15,360 bases of DNA from contig JAIRUO010000047.1 in NCBI GenBank assembly GCA_031254385.1, positions 1 through 15,360 on the forward strand. The letters run 5' to 3'. Of this stretch, positions 1 through 7,262 are shown one piece after another. The translations under genes and the position numbers were made by a program. The notes beneath the pieces are model-generated. The model made no database searches. It worked only from the letters and a program-made list of their open reading frames with translations, and was not told the DNA's origin. The first letter of the stretch is position 1. Every line of letters starts with the position of its first letter. Origin of the DNA: Treponema sp. Its GTDB lineage: Bacteria > Spirochaetota > Spirochaetia > Treponematales > Breznakiellaceae.

Positions 1-2
1 TC

Positions 3-569
3 GGCGCTTTGGCTGTGGGGATGCTGACGGCTTACGGTTTTACGCTCTGGAAGTGGAAGCACAAGGAGCGGCTTTTTCTGGTTTACATAGTAGTAATGCT
101 CATGCCGCTCCAGGCAGTGCTGGTGCCTAATTATATAGTGGCCGCGTTCTTTGGAATTCAGAAGAGTTATCTGGCAATCATACTGCCGGGCATATTTTCG
201 CCGTTTGGCGTTTTCCTTGCGCGGCAGAGCATGAAGGCAATTCCCGAAGCTTACTTTGAAGCGGCAAAAATTGACGGCGCGGGAAACTGGTACATCTTTT
301 TTAGAGTCCTTCTTCCCCAGCTTAAATCCACCGTTGCGGCCCTCTGCATGCTCACCTTTATCGAGTACTGGAATGTGGTTGAGCAGGCTGTTATTTTTAT
401 TGACGATTATAGATTCGAGCCTCTTTCCATTTACCTCTCCCGGCTGTCTGACGGAAGGACGGCCCTGATTTTTGCGGCTTCCTGCGTGTACATGTTCCTG
501 CCGGTGTGGTTCCTGTTTGCTGGCCAGCGGGATCTGGAAAAAGGCATTGAGCTTTCGGGGGTGAAGTGA
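3..569 (+). CDS. Carbohydrate ABC transporter permease, MalG type (5' truncated by window edge)
   Basis: Inner-membrane permease subunit of a binding-protein-dependent sugar importer. The frame is open to the left edge, so the start lies outside the window; a TTG at position 9 is only an internal codon. About five hydrophobic segments are visible. Between the third and fourth lies the EAA loop that contacts the ATPase: EAYFEAAKIDGAG, then a hydrophobic stretch and LLPQLKS, which is the family's EAA-G-I-LP pattern. The C-terminus ends shortly after the last helix, as in MalG/LacG-type permeases. The solute-binding protein, partner permease and ATPase are not in the window; the first two probably lie upstream. 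The sugar cannot be deduced. The next gene begins 22 bases downstream on the same strand, so co-transcription is likely. Confidence 0.88.
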   Translation, partial: GALAVGMLTAYGFTLWKWKHKERLFLVYIVVMLMPLQAVLVPNYIVAAFFGIQKSYLAIILPGIFSPFGVFLARQSMKAIPEAYFEAAKIDGAGNWYIFFRVLLPQLKSTVAALCMLTFIEYWNVVEQAVIFIDDYRFEPLSIYLSRLSDGRTALIFAASCVYMFLPVWFLFAGQRDLEKGIELSGVK

Positions 570-591
570 TGAATATAATAGGATATAAGCC

Positions 592-1875
592 ATGAAACTG
601 AACAAGACAACAGTAGGTGCCATTATTTTGGTGTTACTCATTCTGATCCTGTTTCTCTCAAAAACCATTTATACCTATAAATTGCCGGAAGTGACTGGCT
701 CAAGGCCAAGGCGGGGCAGCCTTTCAAAACTGGAGATCAGTTCGGGAATCGCAAGCTGGGCAGAAACTGAAACTATTTACGCGGCTGCGGCAGGGGCCGT
801 GGGCAGGGTCTTTGTCAGGGAAGGGGACGAAGTAGAAGCAGGCCAGATTCTTTTTGAAATGGCTTTTGATATTGTCGCTGCGGAAAGGCGCCTGGCCGAA
901 ACAGATAACAATATCGCCAAACTTGAGGCAGATATACGCAGCCAGAGATCAAAGCTCAATAGTATATATATGGCTTTAGCCGTTGAGGGATATATCGAAT
1001 CCGGCGAAGAGCCGATTTCTGCGGACTCTCTTTCCGGGCAGGCAGGCATTATTGCCATGGAAATTAGCAGGGCAAAACAGCTATTAGAAATCTCAAAAGT
1101 TGAATTTGAAATGGGATTCCAAAGCAGAAACGAGCTTACTAACGCGGAGAACAGCCTTAAATCCCTGCTTTATAGATACGAAGTTGAGGCAGAAGATCTG
1201 GAACATTCCCTGGCTATGAAGACCATTGACCTTGAAAACTTAAGGCTTTCCCGTGAAACCATCAGAGAGGTACTCCGGGATTACAGGAACAACGCGGTAA
1301 TACGGGCCCCGGCAGCCGGTACCATTCTGAGCCTGTCTGCGGAAAGGGGTAAGTTCTACCCGGAAAATGCCCCCCTTGTTTCCATTGGGGTGGGCCATGA
1401 GTTTATTGTTGAATGTGCTATTTCCTTGGATAATAACTTTATAAATCCCGGTGACACTTGCGAGCTCAGCAATTCCAGCCACGTACTCAAAGGCACGGTG
1501 CAGCGGGTTAGGCCCTCGGCCCAGGGTAAAACGGTGTCAGTCACCATTGTTTCTGACGAAGTAAGCGATGGCGAAAGCTTCAGCATTACCTTTGAAAAGA
1601 ATAGCGCGTCCTCTTTTACCCTGGTTCCCAACAGCTCTGTAAATCAGGATAGTGACGGGTATTTTGTGTATCAGATAAGAAGGCGTAATGGCATTATGGG
1701 GAACGAGTATTACCTGGAAAGGCTGAATATTTTTATCGGCGATTCGGATCATCAGAATACTACGGTTATCCGGGGCATCATGCTTTTTGAACCCATAGTG
1801 CTGGTCAGCAACAAGGCGCTCTCAAATGGGCTCACGGTTACCCTAAAGAATGCGGAGGATTTTTTTGAAAATTAA
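592..1875 (+). CDS. HlyD/MacA-type periplasmic adaptor (membrane fusion protein)
   Basis: Periplasmic adaptor anchored by one N-terminal helix (residues about 8-23), expected to link an inner-membrane transporter to an outer-membrane exit duct. After the anchor, residues 63-90 form the first half of a lipoyl/biotinyl domain (GAVGRVFVREGDEVEAG). A long charged helical region follows (about 95-220), predicted as the coiled-coil hairpin. The second lipoyl half is at about 234-266 (AVIRAPAAGTILSL) and leads into a beta-barrel-like C-terminal half. The length of 427 residues is normal for the family. The gene sits 22 bases after the sugar permease and overlaps the MacB-like gene, its likely partner. 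No ATPase or TolC-like gene is visible. The ATG at 592 has only a weak GGA-type ribosome site upstream, so expression may depend on coupling. Confidence 0.8.
   Translation: MKLNKTTVGAIILVLLILILFLSKTIYTYKLPEVTGSRPRRGSLSKLEISSGIASWAETETIYAAAAGAVGRVFVREGDEVEAGQILFEMAFDIVAAERRLAETDNNIAKLEADIRSQRSKLNSIYMALAVEGYIESGEEPISADSLSGQAGIIAMEISRAKQLLEISKVEFEMGFQSRNELTNAENSLKSLLYRYEVEAEDLEHSLAMKTIDLENLRLSRETIREVLRDYRNNAVIRAPAAGTILSLSAERGKFYPENAPLVSIGVGHEFIVECAISLDNNFINPGDTCELSNSSHVLKGTVQRVRPSAQGKTVSVTIVSDEVSDGESFSITFEKNSASSFTLVPNSSVNQDSDGYFVYQIRRRNGIMGNEYYLERLNIFIGDSDHQNTTVIRGIMLFEPIVLVSNKALSNGLTVTLKNAEDFFEN
1854..1867 (+). promoter_or_regulatory. Ribosome binding site deciding a TTG start inside the adaptor gene
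   Basis: GGAGG at 1854-1858 stands six bases before TTG at 1865. An in-frame ATG lies at 1850, upstream of this site, but has no comparable Shine-Dalgarno sequence and would place GGAGG inside codons 2-3. The TTG start gives an 11-base overlap with the preceding gene, typical of translational coupling. The same layout (GGAGGATTTT then a non-ATG start) recurs at the citrate synthase gene. Confidence 0.65.
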
Positions 1876-2917
1876 GATAGCCCTAATTGCTGTTTTTCTC
1901 CTGCTTCTCTCCGTGGCAGGGCCTTTCATCATTTACTATCTTTCTATTGAAAAAAAAAGTCTTTTTCTGGTGCTACCAAACGAGCTTGGTTCTCCCAGAC
2001 TCAATATTAATAATATAGAAGATTTTTGCGAAACTGACTTTTTGCTGACTTATGAAATCCCTGCTTCAGAAAGGGTGAGCTTGCCCCAGGGGGATTATCC
2101 GGTTACCCTAATAGGGACTAACAGCAGCTACCCCTCTATAATGGGCCTTTCTATGCTGGAAGGAGCATTTTTTACAAAACAGGCATGGACTGGTAAGCAA
2201 AGGCATGCGGTTCTTAATGAAGAAGCTGCTTTTGCCATTTTTGGGAGCAGTCAGGTAGTAAATAACCGCTTCCGCATACGCAATGATACCTGGCTTGTTA
2301 CCGGGGTAATCCAGAACGGGGACGATGATAAGGCCAAGATTTATGTTCCTTCTTCTGTGCGGGGAGGGGAGGCCAATGCCCTGGCCTTGGTTACTTCGAG
2401 CAGACTGGACGGAACTTATGTAAAAAATAGCTTAAAATCTTTAGGAATTCAGGGAAGCAGCTTTGATTTTATAGATTTTAGCGCCAGGACTCGTCTTTTT
2501 TTTGAAAGAACCTTAACAATTATGCTTATTGCTGTGATTTTTCTCTTGTTGACCCTTCTAAGGCCCTTGATAATTGCCTTAATTAGGGCTATTACTGACT
2601 TCAAAAAGGATTTGGAACAGTTATATCTTATAGAAATCATTAAAAATCGTAAAAAAGCTGTTGCCAGATTCATTTTTATTGGTCTTAGACTTGTTCTTTT
2701 TCCAATATTAGCGGTTTTTTTATTAATTAAGCTTGTTTCTATGTGGCTGCCCTGGCAGGATATACCTTCGCTTTCTGGCCTCAACAAGGACCTTTTTTAC
2801 CCTCATATAAGCTGGCTTACCGGTCTTGAAACGATTTCCCTTTGTCTGTTCATTGTTTCTCTGGTCGCTTGGGGATGCTTTTATATATGGTTAAATTTTA
2901 TCATTAAAAAAGCATAA
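1865..2917 (+). CDS. MacB-like ABC permease/periplasmic-core protein, four predicted helices
   Basis: Predicted inner-membrane protein of 350 residues with FtsX/MacB-like topology. There is one N-terminal helix (about 3-26), a large periplasmic segment, then three helices (about 218-242, 268-295 and 321-347). The periplasmic part resembles the MacB core domain: GLSMLEGAFF, then VLNEEAAFAIFG (from residue 116), a basic strand, WLVTGVI (from 143) and IYVPSS (P at 162). Such proteins act with a MacA-type adaptor, which is the gene immediately upstream and overlaps this one by 11 bases. The ATPase domain found fused in true MacB is absent and none is encoded nearby in the window. The cytoplasmic loop between helices 2 and 3 is rich in lysine and arginine. 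The 3' part is AT-rich relative to its neighbours. Start choice: TTG with GGAGG; ATG at 1850 is the alternative. Confidence 0.68.
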   Translation: MKIKIALIAVFLLLLSVAGPFIIYYLSIEKKSLFLVLPNELGSPRLNINNIEDFCETDFLLTYEIPASERVSLPQGDYPVTLIGTNSSYPSIMGLSMLEGAFFTKQAWTGKQRHAVLNEEAAFAIFGSSQVVNNRFRIRNDTWLVTGVIQNGDDDKAKIYVPSSVRGGEANALALVTSSRLDGTYVKNSLKSLGIQGSSFDFIDFSARTRLFFERTLTIMLIAVIFLLLTLLRPLIIALIRAITDFKKDLEQLYLIEIIKNRKKAVARFIFIGLRLVLFPILAVFLLIKLVSMWLPWQDIPSLSGLNKDLFYPHISWLTGLETISLCLFIVSLVAWGCFYIWLNFIIKKA

Positions 2918-2932
2918 AAAACGAAAAAAACC

Positions 2933-2961
2933 TTTCCAAACTAAAAACAATGTGATACAAT
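2933..2961 (+). promoter_or_regulatory. Predicted extended -10 promoter for the secreted-protein gene
   Basis: TTTCCA at 2933-2938 (4/6 to TTGACA), a 17-base spacer, then TACAAT at 2956-2961 (5/6 to TATAAT), directly preceded by TGA at 2953-2955, an extended -10 TGn element. Transcription would start near 2968, leaving a leader of about 40 bases. It separates the secreted-protein gene from the transporter genes upstream. Prediction by eye only. Confidence 0.5.
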
Positions 2962-2975
2962 AAATCAAATAAATA

Positions 2976-2990
2976 TTCCCCAGAGGGGAA
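2976..2990 (+). other. Short perfect hairpin in the leader before the ribosome site
   Basis: TTCCCC (2976-2981) and GGGGAA (2985-2990) are perfect complements around a three-base loop, ending eight bases before the ribosome site AAGGAG at 2998-3003. There is no T-run after it, so it is not a terminator. A role in mRNA stability or ribosome access is possible but unproven. Confidence 0.4.
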
Positions 2991-3009
2991 ATTCCATAAG
3001 GAGTAGATG

Positions 3010-3672
3010 ATGAAACGAATACTTATCTTAATGGCTCTTATGTGTGTTGCGGTAACTCTTTTTGCCCAGGTAGCTCTACCTGAACACCAGTTTGCTGCTG
3101 GTAGATGGGCTTGGTCCGGAACAAGGCTTGTCCAGAATGATATTCATTCAGGGCTAGCTAAATTGAATGTCAGAGCTCCCCAAAGCGGTGGCATGCTTTA
3201 TGAATTTAACGCCCGGTATGTGGACGGCCTTGAAGACGGGCATGGCGGAATCGGCATACACCTTTTTATGGATAACGCGCTAAACGCCGCATCCTGGGGT
3301 GGAGGGAACTCTATACTCCTTTGGCTTAATTATGATGAGCATCCTGTTACCAGAGGATTTATCACGGGATTTACCGCCCAGGTTTACAAGAGCACTAGCA
3401 ATTCCACGATGGAATTGGTGGATACCATTGATCTAAACTGGGCGCTTCCCTATTTTGATATATCGGGGATAGTTCCTGTAAAAATCTGGGTAGATGGAAA
3501 TACCGGTGAAATTCGGATATACGATCCAACAGATCCTACGCTGAGCGATTATTTCTATATACATCTGTCTGACTATCCTGCCTATTTTCCTCGAAGCGCT
3601 TTCCCGCTCAGGGGTAACTGGGTAGCCTTGAGAACCAATGGGATCAGTGTGTCCTTTGGGTTGGGCCTCTAA
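3010..3672 (+). CDS. Secreted protein of unknown function with signal peptide
   Basis: Not recognised as a named family. The N-terminus is a clear signal peptide: MKRI, a hydrophobic core and LFA-Q as a likely signal peptidase I site near residue 20. The mature part, about 200 residues, has no further membrane helix, is rich in aromatic residues and glycine, and looks mostly beta: repeated short strands such as GGIGIHLFMD, SILLWLNYDE, VKIWVDGNTGEIRIYD and WVALRTNGISVSFGLGL. The aromatic/beta composition would suit a periplasmic or surface domain, perhaps a carbohydrate-binding-like sandwich, but this is a guess. AAGGAG at 2998-3003 is followed by ATG at 3007 and ATG at 3010; the second has the better spacing of six bases. 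The gene has its own promoter and terminator, so it appears monocistronic. Confidence 0.75.
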   Translation: MKRILILMALMCVAVTLFAQVALPEHQFAAGRWAWSGTRLVQNDIHSGLAKLNVRAPQSGGMLYEFNARYVDGLEDGHGGIGIHLFMDNALNAASWGGGNSILLWLNYDEHPVTRGFITGFTAQVYKSTSNSTMELVDTIDLNWALPYFDISGIVPVKIWVDGNTGEIRIYDPTDPTLSDYFYIHLSDYPAYFPRSAFPLRGNWVALRTNGISVSFGLGL

Positions 3673-3702
3673 GTAGAAGCTATTTTTTCTGGTATGTGTT
3701 AA

Positions 3703-3736
3703 GCTGTTCCAAAATTTTATTTTGGAACAGCGTTTT
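3703..3736 (+). terminator. Rho-independent terminator after the secreted-protein gene
   Basis: A perfect 12-base stem, GCTGTTCCAAAA at 3703-3714 pairing with TTTTGGAACAGC at 3720-3731, closes a five-base loop and is followed by GTTTT. It lies 30 bases after the stop at 3672. The stem is AT-rich near the loop and the T-run is short, so efficiency may be moderate. It isolates the secreted-protein gene from the signalling operon. Confidence 0.75.
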
Positions 3737-3796
3737 ACTCTTGTTATACAAAATTTACGCCGGGATAATAAAACCGAATTGTGATTTATATAGCTT

Positions 3797-3824
3797 TTGA
3801 CCTATCTTTATTATTTAATATTAT
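3797..3824 (+). promoter_or_regulatory. Predicted sigma70-type promoter of the signalling operon
   Basis: TTGACC at 3797-3802 (5/6) and TATTAT at 3819-3824 (5/6) are separated by 16 bases in a locally AT-rich stretch. A transcript would begin near 3831, giving a leader of about 80 bases before the HD-GYP response regulator gene at 3912. It is the only convincing promoter seen before the five-gene run ending at 11894. Confidence 0.5.
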
Positions 3825-3864
3825 CAATGCAGTTAATAATGTACATGATAAAAATACTCTTTTC

Positions 3865-3885
3865 GGCAGAGCAACTCAGCTTGCC
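3865..3885 (+). other. Leader hairpin upstream of the response regulator gene
   Basis: GGCA-G-AGC (3865-3872) can pair with GCTTGCC (3879-3885) as a seven-pair stem with one bulged G and a six-base loop, in the predicted leader about 26 bases before the start codon. It does not match the conserved core of known c-di-GMP riboswitches. It may be incidental. Confidence 0.25.
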
Positions 3886-3911
3886 CTGGTGATGTAGTTG
3901 AAGGCGGAGCG

Positions 3912-4949
3912 ATGAAGACGATATTTGCTGTAGACGACAGCGATACAAACTTGGCAATGGCGGAAGAGGCCCTGGAAACCCACTACCGCATACTGCCAAT
4001 GCCTTCTGCTGCAAAAATGTTCTCGTTTTTGGAAAAGATGAAGCCGGATTTAATATTGCTGGATATTGAAATGCCGGAGATCAACGGCCTTGAAGCGTTA
4101 AAACGGCTCAAGGCTCATCGTTTATATGCTGATATTCCAGTCATTTTTCTGACAGGCAGGATCGATACTGCTATAGAAACGCAGGGTTTTGAGCTGGGCG
4201 CGGTTGATTTTATCACCAAGCCGTTTTCTGCCTCTGTCCTTTTAAGGCGCATTAAAGCTCATCTGGATATGGACGAGTTGATACGCGAAAGAACGGCGCA
4301 CTTAAGGCGGCTGCAAAACGGACTGGTTCATGTATTGGCCGATATGGTTGAAAACCGCGATAAAGGAACAGGTGGGCACATTGAGCGCACGACATCGTAT
4401 ATAAAAATACTGATAAAAGCGATGGAAGAGAGGTCGTTGTATGTGGATGAACTGCGCACTTGGGATATGGAAACGACTAATTCATCTGCCCGTTTGCACG
4501 ATGTTGGGAAAATCGTAATACCTGACATAATATTGAACAAGCCCGGCGGGCTTACAGATGAGGAATTTGAGATAATGAAATCCCATGTCACAGAAGGCGA
4601 GCGCATAATCGACAAAGTGATCGAAAGAACGGGCGAAGAGGATTTCTTGTGGAACGCCAAATTGTTTGCCGGTTATCATCACGAGCGCTGGGATGGGACG
4701 GGCTATCCGAGGGGGCTTAAAGGGACGGAGATTCCGCTGCAAGGTCGTATAATGGCTGTTGCCGATGTATATGACGCGCTTGTTTCCAAACGGCCTTATA
4801 AAGAAGCCCTTCCAGACGACAAAGTTGTGAGTATCATTACGAGCGAATCAGGCAAATATTTTGATCCAAAAATAGTGGACGTTTTTTTGGAAGTAAAAGA
4901 TTTGTTTAAGGAAGTAACAATGGGCTTGGGCCAAACCAGGCAAGGGTAG
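3912..4949 (+). CDS. Response regulator with REC and HD-GYP domains (probable c-di-GMP phosphodiesterase)
   Basis: Cytoplasmic two-component output protein of 345 residues. The receiver domain (about 2-120) has the acidic pair D8/D9, phospho-acceptor D51 in LLDIEMP, T81 and K103 in TKPF. A short helical linker leads to an HD-GYP domain (about 135-335) with H157 in GGHIERT, HD at 197-198 in HDVGKIVIP, HH at 257-258 and GTGYP at 263-267, followed by RIMAVADVYDAL and KRPYK. These residues match the intact catalytic pattern of the family, which hydrolyses cyclic di-GMP, so activity is expected. It is the first gene of the run. The next gene, a hybrid kinase, starts 12 bases after the stop, and the hybrid kinases' Hpt modules are plausible phosphate donors to D51. 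AAGG at 3901-3904 and GGAG at 3906-3909 are possible ribosome sites. Confidence 0.92.
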   Translation: MKTIFAVDDSDTNLAMAEEALETHYRILPMPSAAKMFSFLEKMKPDLILLDIEMPEINGLEALKRLKAHRLYADIPVIFLTGRIDTAIETQGFELGAVDFITKPFSASVLLRRIKAHLDMDELIRERTAHLRRLQNGLVHVLADMVENRDKGTGGHIERTTSYIKILIKAMEERSLYVDELRTWDMETTNSSARLHDVGKIVIPDIILNKPGGLTDEEFEIMKSHVTEGERIIDKVIERTGEEDFLWNAKLFAGYHHERWDGTGYPRGLKGTEIPLQGRIMAVADVYDALVSKRPYKEALPDDKVVSIITSESGKYFDPKIVDVFLEVKDLFKEVTMGLGQTRQG

Positions 4950-4961
4950 TTCAAGATTATA

Positions 4962-7232
4962 ATGCAGTATATTTTGATGATTATTTTACCAATTTTGTCT
5001 GTTGCGGCTGTATTGCTGATGTATTTAAAGTTAAGGCGCGAAAAAGCTCTGTTTAGGAAAGAGCGCGCCTGGCTAAGATCCATACTGGACGCAATTAAGG
5101 CCCCCATAAGCGTGACAAACAAAGATATGGAATGGACCCTTGTCAATAAAGCTCTTGAGCAGTTTTTGGACCTAAAACGGGAAGATATAATCGGAAAGAA
5201 GTGCAGCCAATGGGGCGCTGATATTTGCAACACTGAAAACTGCGGTATTGCCAGGATAAAAAACGGTTTTAGCGGAACATATTTTGAACAATTCGGCGGC
5301 GCCTACAACGTACTCGTTTCTAATATTTTCAACGAAAAGGGAGAACCAGACGGGTATGTTGAAGTGGTGGAGGACATAACAGAACTTAAAGAGGTGACGG
5401 AGCGGCAGGCGGAGATAGAAGCCGCAAGTAAGTCAAAGAGTAATTTTCTGACCACGGTGAGCCACGAAATACGTACGCCGATGAACGCAATTATGGGCAT
5501 TGCCGAAATACAACTGCAAAATACGGCACATTCCAGGGAAATACAGGAAGCTTTGAGCGAAATATATAATTCGGGTTATTTGCTGCTTAGTATCATTAAT
5601 GACATACTGGATCTGTCCAAAATAGAAGCCGGCAAGATGGAGTTAGTTCCGGTTAAATACGATGTCCCTAGCTTAATTCACGACACCGTGCAGCTTAATA
5701 TTATGCGCTTTGACAATAAGCCGATTGAATTTGTTATTCAGGTGGACGAGAACATTCCATCATTTATGTTTGGCGATGAACTACGCATCAAACAGATCTT
5801 AAACAACCTACTCTCAAATGCGTTCAAATATACGGACAAGGGCCAGGTTTCGCTTACGGTTGAAGCTGAATTCGCTGGCCAGAAGGAAACTGATCTTTTA
5901 ACGCTTATTTTCCGCGTAAGCGATACCGGACAGGGTATGAGCAAAGAGCAGGTGGATAAGCTCTTCAATGAGTATACCCGTTATAATCTGGAAGCAAACC
6001 GCAAAACCCAGGGTACTGGGCTGGGCATGAATATTACAAAGTACCTTGTCGAGATGATGGATGGGGAAATTGCTGTGGAGAGCGAGCAGGGCAAGGGCAC
6101 GACGTTTACTGTGAGAGTGTCGCAGGAGAAGGTCGGTTCAGATGTGTTAGGTAAGGAACTAACGGAAAACCTCAAACATTTCCGCCTTAGCGGAGCAGGG
6201 CCAATAAAAAGGGCACCGCAAATAACGCATGAATATATGCCTTACGGCAGGATTCTGATAGTTGACGATGTGGAAACGAATTTGTACGTCGCAAGGGGAT
6301 TGATGGCGCCTTATGGCCTTTCAATTGAAACCGCAGAAAGTGGAATTGAGGCAATCGACAAAATAAAAAATGGGTCTATTTTTGACATTATATTCATGGA
6401 TCATTTTATGCCGGAAATGGACGGCATAGAAGCGACAAAAATTATACGTGATAACGGCTATACGCGCCCCATTGTCGCTCTGACGGCGAATGCCCTGACA
6501 GGCCAGATGGAAGTTTTTTTGGCAAATGGGTTTGACGCGTTTATATCCAAGCCTATTGATATGCGGCAATTGAACTCAACGCTGAATAAACTGGTACGCG
6601 ACAAACACCCGCAGGAAGAAGTTGAAGCCGCACGGCGTTTAAAAGATACTTTAAAGAACCGTTCTGGCGGAACCGCGCCAGAGCCACCCGCCGGATCGCA
6701 ACTGGCTGAGTTTTTTATGCGGGATGCTAAAAAGGCCATTTCGATACTGGAAGCAATACATGTAAATAACTACCGCAGAAATAACGATATGCAAATGTAC
6801 ATCATCACTGTTCACGCTATGAAAAGCGCGCTAGCAAATATAGGCGAAAAAGAACTGTCCGATGCCGCATACAGACTCGAACAGGCAGGCAGGGATGGCG
6901 ATACTGCCGTAATAATGGACGAAATTCCTGGCTTCTTAAAGAACCTGTATGCGGTGATAAAGAAAATCAGTTCTAAAGATGACAAACGCGAAAAAGCAAA
7001 AATCACCGGTGATGATCAGGCATATCTGCGCAAGAAACTGACAGTAATTCAGGAAGCCTGCGCGGTGTATGATAATAAAGCTGCAAAAGAAACTTTGGCG
7101 GAATTAAAGGAAAAATCATGGTCGCCGCAGATAAATGAACTGCTGGATATCATTGCCGGGCACTTATTGCACAGTGACTTTGAGGAAGCTGCAAACGCCG
7201 CAGGGGATTTTGATACTGATTTAACAGAGTAA
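4962..7232 (+). CDS. Hybrid sensor histidine kinase, PAS-HisKA-HATPase-REC-Hpt (copy 1)
   Basis: Membrane-anchored phosphorelay kinase of 756 residues. Order: one N-terminal helix (about 3-22); PAS domain (about 35-140) ending VVEDITELKE; HisKA with H168 in TVSHEIRTPMNA; HATPase with N-box N281/N282/N286, DTGQGMS and GTGLGMNIT; receiver with D435/D436, phospho-acceptor D480 in FMDHFMPEMDG, T508 and K530; Hpt with H618 in VHAMKSALANIG; and a tail of about 70 residues (684-756) of unnamed type. All catalytic residues are present. The PAS domain carries three cysteines spaced C-x7-C-x4-C (KKCSQW to TENCGIAR). The helix is followed almost directly by PAS, so the sensor is probably cytoplasmic. 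It lies 12 bases after the HD-GYP regulator and 30 before a close paralog, with which it shares everything from HisKA onward. Confidence 0.93.
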   Translation: MQYILMIILPILSVAAVLLMYLKLRREKALFRKERAWLRSILDAIKAPISVTNKDMEWTLVNKALEQFLDLKREDIIGKKCSQWGADICNTENCGIARIKNGFSGTYFEQFGGAYNVLVSNIFNEKGEPDGYVEVVEDITELKEVTERQAEIEAASKSKSNFLTTVSHEIRTPMNAIMGIAEIQLQNTAHSREIQEALSEIYNSGYLLLSIINDILDLSKIEAGKMELVPVKYDVPSLIHDTVQLNIMRFDNKPIEFVIQVDENIPSFMFGDELRIKQILNNLLSNAFKYTDKGQVSLTVEAEFAGQKETDLLTLIFRVSDTGQGMSKEQVDKLFNEYTRYNLEANRKTQGTGLGMNITKYLVEMMDGEIAVESEQGKGTTFTVRVSQEKVGSDVLGKELTENLKHFRLSGAGPIKRAPQITHEYMPYGRILIVDDVETNLYVARGLMAPYGLSIETAESGIEAIDKIKNGSIFDIIFMDHFMPEMDGIEATKIIRDNGYTRPIVALTANALTGQMEVFLANGFDAFISKPIDMRQLNSTLNKLVRDKHPQEEVEAARRLKDTLKNRSGGTAPEPPAGSQLAEFFMRDAKKAISILEAIHVNNYRRNNDMQMYIITVHAMKSALANIGEKELSDAAYRLEQAGRDGDTAVIMDEIPGFLKNLYAVIKKISSKDDKREKAKITGDDQAYLRKKLTVIQEACAVYDNKAAKETLAELKEKSWSPQINELLDIIAGHLLHSDFEEAANAAGDFDTDLTE

Positions 7233-7262
7233 CGCGATCAAGTCTTAAGGAAGTAGAGCAAT

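Noticed and set aside
3010..3045. Lipoprotein signal (Cys near residue 11) in the secreted protein
   Set aside because: The residue before the cysteine is methionine and the hydrophobic core continues after it; LFA-Q fits signal peptidase I better.
3831..3911. Possible c-di-GMP riboswitch in the leader of the HD-GYP gene
   Set aside because: The leader contains only a small bulged hairpin; I do not see the conserved paired-loop core expected of either class of c-di-GMP riboswitch.
3811..4014. Open minus-strand frame across the response regulator start
   Set aside because: It overlaps the promoter, leader and receiver-domain codons and has low-complexity composition with no ribosome site.
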